Positions 54,536-63,001 of a stretch of DNA of 64,000 nt are shown in pieces. Position 1 is the first letter of the stretch, and each line of letters begins with the position of its first letter. A program made the position numbers and the translations under genes. Source of the DNA: Desulfurococcales archaeon (GTDB lineage: Archaea > Thermoproteota > Thermoprotei_A > Sulfolobales > Desulfurococcaceae); NCBI GenBank assembly GCA_015520735.1, contig WAPN01000037.1:1-64000 (forward strand), written 5' to 3'. The notes below the pieces were generated by a model. The model did not search any database, was not told where the DNA came from, and was given only the letters and a program-made list of their open reading frames with translations.

Positions 54536-55180
54536 ATGAAAATACTTGTCCTTGGATATGGGAGTTACAATGGTTATCTATTCAATTCATGTATTGATGT
54601 CGCCCTGGAAATAAAGAATAGATTATCTACTAGTGGAAACGTCGTCTATGTAAAAATTCTAAGGGTTTCGCTCTCAGAGGTCTCTAATTTTTTCTCAAAC
54701 GAATTAGAAAAGATCCAGCCAGACATAATTATTGGACTCGGAATGTATCCTGGGGCACGTATGCCCATACTCGAGGCAGCAGCAATCAATATTGCTAGCT
54801 ACAGGATCCCCGATGCTGACCATAAAATCTACCCGTACAAGAGACTATTTAATAATGAACCACTTATTAGAACGCCTATCTTTGATCCCGCTCATATAAT
54901 TGAAGAATGCAGAAAAATAAACCACAACATAACTGTAGGTCTGTCTACAGGGACCTATCTATGTAATGCATTAGCCTACCACATATACAGGTGGAGCCGG
55001 GAGACGGGCCGATTAGGGGTGTTCTTTCATATACCAATGATATCAGATACTCTTATGAAGAACAATATGTTAGGACAAGACAATTATCCGCTTGTATCCC
55101 TCCACGATGTCGTTGAACCTATTCTTTGTGTATTAAATAAGTTACTAAATGGCTTCGAGAAGCAAGGGCCTCACAAATAA
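54536..55180 (+). CDS. pcp: Pyroglutamyl-peptidase I (C15)
   Basis: About 214 residues. Opens KILVLGYGSYNGYLFNSC and contains the catalytic Glu in GARMPILEAAAINIA, the Cys in STGTYLCNALAYHIY and the His in FFHIPM. It removes N-terminal pyroglutamate from peptides, useful to a peptide fermenter. ATG 54536 has GGGTG upstream and replaces ATG-like 54524. Convergent with nikR by 36 bases. Confidence 0.9.
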   Translation: MKILVLGYGSYNGYLFNSCIDVALEIKNRLSTSGNVVYVKILRVSLSEVSNFFSNELEKIQPDIIIGLGMYPGARMPILEAAAINIASYRIPDADHKIYPYKRLFNNEPLIRTPIFDPAHIIEECRKINHNITVGLSTGTYLCNALAYHIYRWSRETGRLGVFFHIPMISDTLMKNNMLGQDNYPLVSLHDVVEPILCVLNKLLNGFEKQGPHK

Positions 55181-55558
55181 TACGCCTTTAACACTGTTTA
55201 TTTTTCTAACCAGTTCTCTGATGATAGGTGAATCTCCTCTCACAAGTATGGCTAGCATACATTTTTCCTTCGTTAGATGAACATGAAGAGTTGCAACAAT
55301 TACTTCTATATACTCATGCTGAATATCGGTAAGTTTCTCATCTACACCATGCACATCATGATTATATATTACACCGATAACACCCGATACTTTACCCTTT
55401 AAACGCCACTTGTTCTCAGCTATGAATAACTGTATTGCTTCCTGTATAGCTCGGGACCTGCTCCTAATTCCGAGGGATTTCATACACTCCCTTAGCCCCT
55501 TGTCCAGTTCCTCACTCAGATATACTCCAAATTTAACTCCTCCAGCTTTCTTATTCAT
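55145..55558 (-). CDS. nikR: NikR-type nickel-responsive regulator
   Basis: About 137 residues. Ribbon-helix-helix domain (VKFGVYLSEELDKGLRECMKSL...SRSRAIQEAIQLF) followed by an ACT-like metal domain. Nickel ligands match the H-x10-H-x-H-x5-C order exactly (QHEY, LHVHL, EKC). DNA binding is Ni-dependent in the family. ATG 55558 with GGTGGT upstream. A GGTATTACTAT copy lies 22 bases upstream. No nickel transporter is adjacent. Confidence 0.92.
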   Translation of the reverse strand: MNKKAGGVKFGVYLSEELDKGLRECMKSLGIRSRSRAIQEAIQLFIAENKWRLKGKVSGVIGVIYNHDVHGVDEKLTDIQHEYIEVIVATLHVHLTKEKCMLAILVRGDSPIIRELVRKINSVKGVLFVRPLLLEAI

Positions 55559-55579
55559 CCAGACCACCTAATATGCAAA

Positions 55580-55590
55580 GGTATTACTAT
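55580..55590 (+). repeat. Single copy of the GGTATTACTA motif before nikR
   Basis: GGTATTACTAT, the same core as the clusters at 16297-16396 and 30622-30697, here 22 bases upstream of the nikR start. Confidence 0.35.
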
Positions 55591-55613
55591 ATACAAAATA
55601 ATATAACAAGCAG

Positions 55614-56663
55614 CTAAGAAAGTACATCGGCTGCTACCCCCCAAATACGCAATAGAAGAGGCAGGTTACTCCATTTTCTTACTTCTTCTATAGCGTCGAG
55701 ACCCAATATTTCGCCTGAAGATGTGATCGCATGTGCACCAATAATGTTCATTCTAGGGTCTAGAAGTATTTTTGCCTCATCGCGTGATCCCCTCTTTTTA
55801 ATGGTAACATATATGTACTTATAGCTACTCAGATCCTTGCCTCTAAGGAGGTTGTTCACTATGTCTAGGTTGAATGACTCAATTTTTGAATCAGCTAGTA
55901 GCGATGAATTAAATAGGATCTGTGCAATGGTTACTGGATCAGCAAGCTTTAGACTTCCCTCTTCAATAGAGAGCTTTGGTCTGGCCTCCTCAGGTGCTCT
56001 TACTTCTTCCAGTTTCTCAGGCTTAGTTTTTTCAGCACCGATTTTTTCGCCTTCCTCGACCTTGGCTATTGGCTTAGTCTCCTCCGTGGCTGGCACAGGC
56101 GTTGTCTCACCTATGCTTGGAACAGTCTCAGCCATAACTTCGGGCTGTGCCTCGATAGGAGTCCCCCTTATTTCTTCAACCTCCTTACGAGCTCTCTCCA
56201 GAAGCTTTCTCAGAATAATAGGTTCTTTCTCGCCCGGCTTATACTTACGATCAACAGGACCGTTTCTACCTAGATACGATCTAAGTTCTTGGACATACTT
56301 ATTTATAAGTCCTCCCAACGCCCTCCTATTTTCACCGGATATCTCGATCTCGAGGTTAACCGTAGTTGTTCCCGGAAATAGAACCTGAAGTCTTGCTGTT
56401 ATACGTATCTCAACGGTAGATCCGACGCCCTCAATCATTATATCGTAGTCATTCAGTAGCTCGACACGAAACAATATTACGTCATGGAATCTCGTCAAAC
56501 CTCTTCTAAGGCTTAATTCGGCTAGAACACCGTCCTTCGCTTTTTTAACACTTTTCACAAATGATAAATACTTTAACGTCTCTTCTAGATCGATTAGGCC
56601 TAATCTAACCCTATCTATTTCGAGCGGCGAAACTACTACTCTTTTAAAAACTAGCGACGACAC
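55614..56663 (-). CDS. Protein of unknown function with Pro/Glu-rich linker
   Basis: 349 residues: a first domain of about 130 (VVVSPLEIDRVRLGLIDLEE, IRITARLQVLFPGTTTVNLE) with alternating strands, a linker of about 90 residues rich in Pro, Glu and Lys (residues 165-255), and a C-terminal domain of about 95 (LADPVTIAQILFNSSLLADS). No family recognised. GTG start with GGTGA upstream. It follows nikR by about 50 bases but is probably its own unit. Confidence 0.6.
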   Translation of the reverse strand: MSSLVFKRVVVSPLEIDRVRLGLIDLEETLKYLSFVKSVKKAKDGVLAELSLRRGLTRFHDVILFRVELLNDYDIMIEGVGSTVEIRITARLQVLFPGTTTVNLEIEISGENRRALGGLINKYVQELRSYLGRNGPVDRKYKPGEKEPIILRKLLERARKEVEEIRGTPIEAQPEVMAETVPSIGETTPVPATEETKPIAKVEEGEKIGAEKTKPEKLEEVRAPEEARPKLSIEEGSLKLADPVTIAQILFNSSLLADSKIESFNLDIVNNLLRGKDLSSYKYIYVTIKKRGSRDEAKILLDPRMNIIGAHAITSSGEILGLDAIEEVRKWSNLPLLLRIWGVAADVLS

Positions 56664-56826
56664 GTAGAGTCACCTTTCCAGACCCTATTATATATCAATG
56701 TTACAATAAATATAAGTATATATTATATCCACTACGTACTATTAAGTAGTTACATGATAATACAACTCATTATGATATGTCCCACGTTTCTCGAAATAAG
56801 GTATAGTGATAAGTGATAATATCACA

Positions 56827-57603
56827 TTAGAACCTAATAATAGCAGGGCTTCTGATCTTATTTACTTTGCCAACGATTGCTCTGCGCTTTTCAGATAAGT
56901 AGTATTTGATCGTCGAGCTCATAATAACATAGCTTTTATCGAGTTTCAAATCATAGTAATCATAGTAGCCCTGATGTTTTTCATCGCTTCTCGAATAATA
57001 TACAAAATAACCTCTAATAGAGGAGTTTAAAGTATTGAAGCCTATAATTCCTATAGCAAGACCTGTTCTAACACAGCTGGGATTATTTACTATTTGCTCA
57101 AGTATTTTTTGCGGTATTTCATCGAATTCCTCGTCGGAGATATCCTTGACCAGATTATATGTATCGGATCTATTGTTTTTGTTATTAATACATTCTTTCT
57201 TCAATGTTCCGTTCATAACCAGCCAAGAATCATAATTATCAACTGTATAGAAGTGAAATGGGTGCGTGTCAACGAGGCTTCTTCGATATCCAGGTGATGC
57301 TAGCCTTGCGTGAACCATTAAAGCAAGGGCTTCATTCATTTCTGTTATCCATTGGAGGCTATTGATCATCTGGCCATATCCTTTCTCGTCCATGTAAATC
57401 GGCGTTAAGGATTTATATTCAACGATATAATTGGATGTTATGATCACATAACCCCATCCGTCGGAATGAGTTGCTTTTCTACCATTAGTATATCGAGCTA
57501 AAAAAGGATCATGTTCTGCAGCTGCTCTCAATGATTCTATGAACGGTATGATTTCACCCATTTTTGTGTCCTGTGAAAAAACACCAATAATCATTCTGCA
57601 CAT
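56827..57603 (-). CDS. Class II glutamine amidotransferase-like protein
   Basis: 258 residues, a stand-alone N-terminal-nucleophile amidotransferase: Cys2 in MCRMIIGV, THSDGWGYV, LMVHARLASPG and DTHPFHF are the substrate-site motifs. No synthase domain is attached, as in the COG0121 family; the acceptor is unknown. The start is fixed by the needed Met-Cys. It follows the SAM-hydrolase gene by 10 bases. Confidence 0.88.
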   Translation of the reverse strand: MCRMIIGVFSQDTKMGEIIPFIESLRAAAEHDPFLARYTNGRKATHSDGWGYVIITSNYIVEYKSLTPIYMDEKGYGQMINSLQWITEMNEALALMVHARLASPGYRRSLVDTHPFHFYTVDNYDSWLVMNGTLKKECINNKNNRSDTYNLVKDISDEEFDEIPQKILEQIVNNPSCVRTGLAIGIIGFNTLNSSIRGYFVYYSRSDEKHQGYYDYYDLKLDKSYVIMSSTIKYYLSEKRRAIVGKVNKIRSPAIIRF

Positions 57604-57613
57604 GTAGGTGCAC

Positions 57614-58432
57614 CTAGGATGGACTGTACTTATAGATTTTTATCCTATCTCCGGTTTCAACTTTGAGAAACTCTGCTGCGCTGGATTTGTTGATTCCAAT
57701 CTCGAAATATCCCCATGAGTTGATATAGCATGCGACTTCTCCTTCGGGAACATTACTGAAGCTACGTACATATGGGCACTTGAATCCTCTAGAGCCCAAG
57801 ATCACGTCCAGAGTATCTCCAAGGTTTATACCTATTTTTTCAATGAGTTCGCCGCTTATGTTACTCATGATGTTTCCGAAGTGATCAATATAGATGATCA
57901 TTCCTTCGATGACATTACCTGTTATCCTCGGTTTCCGTATATCTAGTTTCACGTAGTCATCGATCGGCTCGCCGAGCTGTTCTGGTTCTAAGCCACGTGA
58001 TAACCACGCTGCTATGGGTGCAAATACGTCTCTGCCGTGGAAGGTGCCTGAAACTCTTGGAAGCCTATATGGTGATCTTGATATATCATATACTCCTATT
58101 ACTCCGTCTTCCTCGGCAAGCAGTGATAAACATCCATTGTCTGGGCCCACCAAGTAATAGTTTTTCGTGACAATCAGGATTGCACGCCTAGAGCTACCTA
58201 CACCAGGATCCACCACACACGTAAAGATGGATCCGCGTGGGAAATACTTGGCAGATACTAAGAGTATCACGGCTGCTGCATTTATATCGAACTTTCTCAC
58301 ATTATGGGTCAAATCTATTATCTGTGCTTCAGGATTAATGGTCTTTATAACGCCCTTCATAACGCCTACATAGGGATCCTTTAACCCGAAATCCGTTATT
58401 AGTACAATAGGCCCACTCAAACCAACCACCAT
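57614..58432 (-). CDS. SAM hydrolase (adenosine-forming), DUF62 family
   Basis: About 272 residues. ITDFGLKDPYVGVMKGVI, DLTHNV, VVDPGVGSSRRAI and GPDNGCLSLL are the DUF62/SAM hydroxide adenosyltransferase signatures; the second domain has FHGRDVFAPIAA. Catalyses SAM plus water to adenosine plus methionine. The start is uncertain (ATG 58432, or a TTG near 58420 with GGTGGTTGG upstream). Lies ahead of the amidotransferase gene. Confidence 0.9.
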   Translation of the reverse strand: MVVGLSGPIVLITDFGLKDPYVGVMKGVIKTINPEAQIIDLTHNVRKFDINAAAVILLVSAKYFPRGSIFTCVVDPGVGSSRRAILIVTKNYYLVGPDNGCLSLLAEEDGVIGVYDISRSPYRLPRVSGTFHGRDVFAPIAAWLSRGLEPEQLGEPIDDYVKLDIRKPRITGNVIEGMIIYIDHFGNIMSNISGELIEKIGINLGDTLDVILGSRGFKCPYVRSFSNVPEGEVACYINSWGYFEIGINKSSAAEFLKVETGDRIKIYKYSPS

Positions 58433-58486
58433 GCAATTACATCCATAAAGATAGGTTAAATTAAGCAAAAATAAATGATACTAACT

Positions 58487-58555
58487 GGTTGCCGGGGATG
58501 GAGCCGATGGGCGGGCTGAACAGTGATGATCCATTGTAGCAACAACCCGGCAACC
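58487..58555 (+). ncRNA. Box C/D-type guide RNA candidate closed by a 10-base-pair stem
   Basis: GGTTGCCGGG (58487-58496) and CCCGGCAACC (58546-58555) pair perfectly. Inside: degenerate C GATGGAG, 12-base guide CCGATGGGCGGG, canonical D' CTGA (58516-58519), 3-base spacer, canonical C' GTGATGA (58523-58529), 12-base guide TCCATTGTAGCA, degenerate D ACAA. Spacing is the standard 7-12-4-3-7-12-4. By memory of 16S rRNA, the first guide pairs with CCGCCCGTCG (C1402 region) and the second with GCTACAATGG (about 1230). A tRNA-Ile follows 156 bases later. Confidence 0.55.
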
Positions 58556-58663
58556 CATGATATTTATTAGTTCATCTGCATATTCTTCAAACACGGGCCC
58601 GATGACAGGCAGCGGATAAACGGATCAGAGGATGAAGACATATTATTGGGAGGGCCAAACAAG

Positions 58664-58671
58664 TTTATAAA
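58664..58671 (+). promoter_or_regulatory. tRNA-Ile TATA box
   Basis: TTTATAAA lies 41-48 bases before the tRNA-Ile 5' end, matching the distance seen for the tRNA-Gly gene. Confidence 0.45.
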
Positions 58672-58711
58672 CTAAGAACACGGTTACAACACTAATCGGA
58701 AAAGAATACGG

Positions 58712-58785
58712 GGGCCCGTAGCTCAGCCTGGTGGAGCGCCCGGCTGATAACCGGGAGGTCGGGGGTTCGAATCCCCCCGGGCCCA
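58712..58785 (+). tRNA. tRNA-Ile (GAU)
   Basis: 74 bases: acceptor GGGCCCG/CGGGCCC, D arm with GCTCAGCCTGGTGGAGC, anticodon stem CCCGG/CCGGG with loop CTGATAA, anticodon GAT after U33, T arm GGGGG-TTCGAATC-CCCCC, discriminator A. No intron and no encoded CCA. The stop of the next gene begins at the very next base (58786). Confidence 0.95.
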
Positions 58786-59346
58786 CTATTTCTCTGCGTC
58801 AATCACCATTGTTTCAACTATACTTGTTGCTGGTATAATGTATGGTATTTGAACTAGGTATCGTGCTAGCCTGGTCTCTATGGGGTTGAAGAGGAGGTAT
58901 ACATTATCGTATGTTTTGCCTTCTGTGTGCAGCAGTGTTGTGATTGATGCTATCCCCAGCATATTTGATACTAATACTGGTTCGTGTTTTTCCCCGAGGT
59001 ATGTGATTATTTCTCTTAGTTTTTCCGGGTTATAGGGTACTATTTCGGCTTTGTCATTTATTCCCTCAAAGTAATCGATATTACTAATATAGTCTAGGAG
59101 CCTTGTTGCTGGCAGATATATTCGGGAAGATACCCCTCTACTATTTAGTTCTTCAAGGAGGACTTTTAGAGGCCATAACTGTATTACTCCACCCGGTATG
59201 ATATTGAGGTGCGTATCTCCGGTTATAAAGTCGAATATCTTGGAGTGCTGAGCCCACGGTGTTGGTGGGACTGAGAGTATTTTCTGTATCTTTAAGGGGT
59301 CCAAGTATCTTCTGTATAATGGTTCATCACAGTTCAGGACAGCCAT
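58786..59346 (-). CDS. Protein of unknown function, Rossmann-like
   Basis: 186 residues with alternating hydrophobic strands and helices (GGVIQLWPLKVLLEELNSRGV, EPVLVSNMLGIASITTLLHTE). Not recognised; the layout hints at a Rossmann-type fold. Its stop touches the tRNA-Ile 3' end. It is the last of three minus-strand genes with the 98-residue and amidohydrolase-like genes. Confidence 0.6.
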   Translation of the reverse strand: MAVLNCDEPLYRRYLDPLKIQKILSVPPTPWAQHSKIFDFITGDTHLNIIPGGVIQLWPLKVLLEELNSRGVSSRIYLPATRLLDYISNIDYFEGINDKAEIVPYNPEKLREIITYLGEKHEPVLVSNMLGIASITTLLHTEGKTYDNVYLLFNPIETRLARYLVQIPYIIPATSIVETMVIDAEK

Positions 59347-59382
59347 TAAGTAAATGACTCTCGATATTATAGATTCAATACC

Positions 59383-59679
59383 TTATGCTTTGAGGAAACC
59401 TATTTCTTCTCGTAGCCTTTTCTCCAGGGCTTGTGAAGTATTTAGGAGTAAGACTCTGGTACTATCATAGTATTGCCGGTATTCACGGTATTTCTCCATA
59501 TAGCGATGTGTTTTTACAAGAAACGTATCGCTATAAGGGTAGATTATATGGGATAAAAGGTAAATGTTCTTTAGCGCTTCATCTATGCCACGTGGATTAG
59601 AGAGAAGCATGGCTTTCCTGGTGAAGCTATCGATAAACTGGTTGAATATAGCTATATTGAAGATCTGCCCAGCGCGCAT
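59383..59679 (-). CDS. Small helical protein, unknown function
   Basis: 98 residues, helical, rich in Tyr and Arg (YMEKYREYRQYYDSTR). No cysteines and no recognised family. It starts 7 bases after the stop of the amidohydrolase-like gene, so the two are likely co-transcribed. Confidence 0.6.
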   Translation of the reverse strand: MRAGQIFNIAIFNQFIDSFTRKAMLLSNPRGIDEALKNIYLLSHIIYPYSDTFLVKTHRYMEKYREYRQYYDSTRVLLLNTSQALEKRLREEIGFLKA

Positions 59680-59686
59680 CTGTTTA

Positions 59687-60523
59687 CTACCATAGCTTTA
59701 TTCTTGGGGCCTGTAGTATTAGTGGTTCATTCTTATCGATGTATAATTCTCCAGCTACTATCACGGTGTCAGGGTTATAGCCTGACCTGAGTAAATCCAT
59801 ATAGTTCCTCGGTGTTACTAGTTTGGGTGGTTCAGCTATTTTGTAGAGAACTATATCGGCTCTTGATCCTTTGGCTAGTTTTTTATCGCCGAGCCTTAAA
59901 GCCTTATATGGTCTCCACAGCACGTCAAGCACTGCATCCAAGTTGTTTTTACTGCTCATATTTAGTAGAGCAGATACATTATAGGTGTGTAGGCCTCTGA
60001 GATCTAATAGCTTGCAGTTATCATCTATATGGTCCGGGCGACATATCTCGGTCCAGCCGAATAATGTGTCTCCAATCAGTATGCCATTATCTGACTTGAT
60101 CCCACTGAGATAAACGTTTTTCTGATCTTCCTTTACATAGTCCTCAATAAGTATGGCTGGGAATTCTACCTCCTTAAGTACATGTTTAACGATGGATGTG
60201 TCCTTATCCATTATGACTGGTAACGTTACACCGTTCATAACTAGCTCGTAGAGAGCCGCTTTTACTATCTCCTTCTTATCAATAGAGCCAGTCTCATAAA
60301 TGCCAGGGTATCTTTCTGTGAGTGAAACGAGAACACTGAAGCCGGGAAAAGCTATGTATTCGCTATTATAGTCGAGCACTAGTTCGGCGAACTCGTATTC
60401 AACCGGCAGTTCTTCACCGAGATCGGCTATCTTGTCGTTATCAATATATATGTACATGTTCTTGAACTCATTCTCTTCAGGAACAAGTATATTCTTTAGT
60501 AAAACCCTTACTCCTGAACTCAT
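59687..60523 (-). CDS. Amidohydrolase-like protein lacking the metal-binding HxH
   Basis: 278 residues. The N-terminal VLLKNILVPEENEFKNMYIY and the C-terminal GSRADIVLYKIAEP resemble the small beta domain of amidohydrolases (dihydroorotase/imidazolonepropionase type). After FPGF, where the HxH metal motif should follow, it reads SVLVSL; no other histidine pair is at the expected places. It may be a catalytically dead relative. A guide RNA candidate ends 26 bases upstream of its start. Confidence 0.6.
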   Translation of the reverse strand: MSSGVRVLLKNILVPEENEFKNMYIYIDNDKIADLGEELPVEYEFAELVLDYNSEYIAFPGFSVLVSLTERYPGIYETGSIDKKEIVKAALYELVMNGVTLPVIMDKDTSIVKHVLKEVEFPAILIEDYVKEDQKNVYLSGIKSDNGILIGDTLFGWTEICRPDHIDDNCKLLDLRGLHTYNVSALLNMSSKNNLDAVLDVLWRPYKALRLGDKKLAKGSRADIVLYKIAEPPKLVTPRNYMDLLRSGYNPDTVIVAGELYIDKNEPLILQAPRIKLW

Positions 60524-60548
60524 TTTTCCTCACATCCATGTATAGGTG

Positions 60549-60601
60549 TCAGCTAAAGGAATTATCTTCATCGTTGCCTCCAACCGGGGAGTACTCATCA
60601 T
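60549..60601 (-). ncRNA. Box C/D guide RNA candidate aimed at both sides of 16S helix 27
   Basis: Minus strand: C ATGATGA (60601-60595), 12-base guide GTACTCCCCGGT, D' TGGA, 7-base spacer, C' ATGAAGA (60571-60565), 12-base guide TAATTCCTTTAG, D CTGA (60552-60549). From memory, archaeal 16S rRNA contains CCGGGGAGTAC and TTAAAGGAATT about 25 bases apart; the guides pair with the two segments (the second with one G-U pair), on either side of helix 27. Box D and both spacings are canonical. Confidence 0.6.
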
Positions 60602-60693
60602 CCAGAACAAGATCTGGATAACACGCTATTAATCCTTCCTTTCATTACGAATATATACATGAATATATAGGTATATTCAATTGGTGTACAACA

Positions 60694-62514
60694 ATGCATG
60701 GTTGGAGTGGCAGGATTCTACGCATAGATTTATCAAGGCAAAAAACAAGCATCACCGCTATTGACCCTGCTATTCTCAAAGATTTTATAGGAGGCCGGGG
60801 CCTGGCCATCAAGATCCTGTGGGACGAGCTACCACGAGGAGTTGATCCGTTCTCCCCATATAATAAATTGGTATTTGCTGTAGGACCTCTCTCGGGAATG
60901 CCGTTACCGAGCAGTGGTAAAATGATCGTTGCTTCGAAGAGCCCATTAACAGGCGGGTATGGTGATGGGAACGTAGGTACAATGGCCAGCGTCCACCTGA
61001 GGAAAGCAGGTTACGACGCAATAGTAATCGAGGGCAAGGCAAAAAAGCCCGTGTACATCTATATCGAGGATAATAAGGTCGAGATCAGGGATGCAGAGCA
61101 TCTCTGGGGCCTCGACACATTCACCGCGGAAGACAAACTGGCCAAGGAGCACGGCAAGAACGTGGGCATCCTTCTGATCGGACCTGCGGGAGAGCATCTC
61201 GTAAGATATGCAACAGTGATCTCTATGAAGGGCAGAAGCGGTGGAAGACCAGGAATGGGCGCAGTCATGGGGAGCAAGAAGCTGAAAGCAATAGTGATAA
61301 AGGGTACAAAGGAGCCTGGCATCGCAGACCCAAAGAAACTAAGAGAAGAGGCCAAAAAAGCATACGAGGAAGTCCTCAAGGCCGAAGGCTATGATTTCTG
61401 GATAAGGCAGGGCACGATGATGACGATTAACTGGAGCAATGAGAACAGCGTTCTCCCAACAATGAACTATAGGGAGGGAGTATGGGAGTACTATGATAGG
61501 ATAAGTGGCGACCTGATGGAAAAGATCAAGATCAAGAGAAGAGGGTGCCCATACTGTAACATGCAGTGCGGAAACGTCGTGATCGATGATATAGGAGAGG
61601 AAAGCGAGCTCGACTACGAAAACGTAGCAATGCTCGGAAGTAACATACTGCTTCCCGATCTAAGGAGGGTGGCTGAGCTAAACAAGCTTTGCGACAAACT
61701 CGGGCTAGACGCTATCTCAATGGGCAATGTTCTAGGCTTCCTCATGGAGGCCTCAGACAGGGGACTAATAGATGAGAAGATCGGTTGGGGCGACTATAAG
61801 GCTGCAAAACAACTAGTCATCGATACGGCCTATAGGAGGGGCTTAGGCTATCTGGCAGCCGAGGGAGTAAGAATATTATCCAGGCATCTAGGCAAAGAAG
61901 CAGAGGAATTCGCGATCCATGTCAAGGGCTTAGAAGTATCAGCATATGATTGCCATGCAGCCCCAGGAATGGCCCTGGCATATGGTACATCACCGATTGG
62001 GGCCCATCATAAAGATGCTTGGCTAATAGGCCTTGAGGTGAAAATGGACAGGTTTAGCTACGATAAGATCAAGGTAGAGAAACTATTATTCCTACAGAGA
62101 GTACGCGGAGGAATGTTTGAATCACTGACAACGTGTCGTCTACCATGGGTGGAACTAGGTGTAAACCTGGAACATTACCCCAAAATGCTATCATACATTA
62201 CGGGAGTAACGTACACGCTTGACGACATCTATACCGTAGGCGACAGGATCTACAACCTCATCAGGGCGTTCTGGATAAGAGAGTATGGATGGTGGGACAG
62301 GAAACTAGATTACCCACCGATCAGATGGTTCAAACACCCGCTGACAAAAGGACCCTTCACAGGCGCTAAGCTCGACATCGATAAATATGATAAAATGCTG
62401 AACCTCTACTACGAGCTACGTGGATGGGACGAGAACGGAGTACCACGCGAAGAGACGTTGAGGAAGCTCGGCCTGGACTATGTTATACCCGTTATCAAAG
62501 AAATTATTGGCTAA
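60694..62514 (+). CDS. aor: Tungsten-dependent aldehyde:ferredoxin oxidoreductase
   Basis: Oxidises aldehydes to acids with ferredoxin reduction, working with the acetyl-CoA synthetase in peptide fermentation. 606 residues: [16 protein letters not shown]-domain, [16 protein letters not shown] and the pterin-binding regions, and the 4Fe-4S cysteines CPYC-x3-C at about 288-295 with a fourth in TTCRLPW. This fits the AOR/FOR family; the exact substrate cannot be told. Promoter-like ATATATAGGTATA lies upstream. A T run follows the stop. Confidence 0.95.
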   Translation: MHGWSGRILRIDLSRQKTSITAIDPAILKDFIGGRGLAIKILWDELPRGVDPFSPYNKLVFAVGPLSGMPLPSSGKMIVASKSPLTGGYGDGNVGTMASVHLRKAGYDAIVIEGKAKKPVYIYIEDNKVEIRDAEHLWGLDTFTAEDKLAKEHGKNVGILLIGPAGEHLVRYATVISMKGRSGGRPGMGAVMGSKKLKAIVIKGTKEPGIADPKKLREEAKKAYEEVLKAEGYDFWIRQGTMMTINWSNENSVLPTMNYREGVWEYYDRISGDLMEKIKIKRRGCPYCNMQCGNVVIDDIGEESELDYENVAMLGSNILLPDLRRVAELNKLCDKLGLDAISMGNVLGFLMEASDRGLIDEKIGWGDYKAAKQLVIDTAYRRGLGYLAAEGVRILSRHLGKEAEEFAIHVKGLEVSAYDCHAAPGMALAYGTSPIGAHHKDAWLIGLEVKMDRFSYDKIKVEKLLFLQRVRGGMFESLTTCRLPWVELGVNLEHYPKMLSYITGVTYTLDDIYTVGDRIYNLIRAFWIREYGWWDRKLDYPPIRWFKHPLTKGPFTGAKLDIDKYDKMLNLYYELRGWDENGVPREETLRKLGLDYVIPVIKEIIG

Positions 62515-62518
62515 ACCC

Positions 62519-62524
62519 TTTTTT
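62519..62524 (+). terminator. Oligo-T stretch after aor
   Basis: CCCTTTTTTA follows 5 bases after the aor stop and precedes the riboflavin kinase gene; typical of archaeal termination. Confidence 0.4.
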
Positions 62525-62593
62525 ACACCAGCACATCGTTTCTCATACTGACATTGTATATCGAGCCAAGACTGTTCACGGGTAGGGGCGATC

Positions 62594-63001
62594 ATGGTCA
62601 GAACAATCATTAAAGGAACAATAGTGTCAGGACTAGGGGAAGGTAGGAAATATGTTCAGCTGTACTCAAGCCAGTTCAAGAGAAGAATAGGCATAATCCC
62701 CTACCCAGGAACACTCAATTTAAGAATAGAGAAGCCATTGAGAGAAGTCATAGTAAAACATAAACACATCGTTGTAGATCCTCCGTCGCCAGAGTACTTT
62801 CCAGTCCTAGTGTACTGTGCTAAGCTGGAGGGTATCAGTGTTTATCTTGTCCGTCCCCTTATAACTCGCCATGATGAAAGAATAGCGGAAATTATTTCCG
62901 ATAAATACCTACGCAAAGAACTCGGCCTAAAGGATGGTGACCAAGTAGTGCTAGAGATTGGTGATTGTTGCGATCATGATGGTTGCTCTGGTAATCTGTA
63001 A
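62594..63001 (+). CDS. ribK: CTP-dependent riboflavin kinase (DUF120)
   Basis: Makes FMN from riboflavin using CTP. 135 residues with TIIKGTIVSGLGEGRKYV, PYPGTLNLRI and the DPPSPEY segment of the archaeal RibK family; no wHTH is fused. FMN would serve the flavodiiron protein nearby. The end is acidic and Cys/Asp-rich (CCDHDGCSGNL), an odd tail. It overlaps the Cas4-like gene by 28 bases, convergently. Confidence 0.9.
   Translation: MVRTIIKGTIVSGLGEGRKYVQLYSSQFKRRIGIIPYPGTLNLRIEKPLREVIVKHKHIVVDPPSPEYFPVLVYCAKLEGISVYLVRPLITRHDERIAEIISDKYLRKELGLKDGDQVVLEIGDCCDHDGCSGNL

Noticed and set aside
58591-58650. Repeated GATGACA and GATGAAGA between the guide RNA and tRNA-Ile
   Set aside because: C-box-like words occur, but no CTGA or close variant follows at guide distance.
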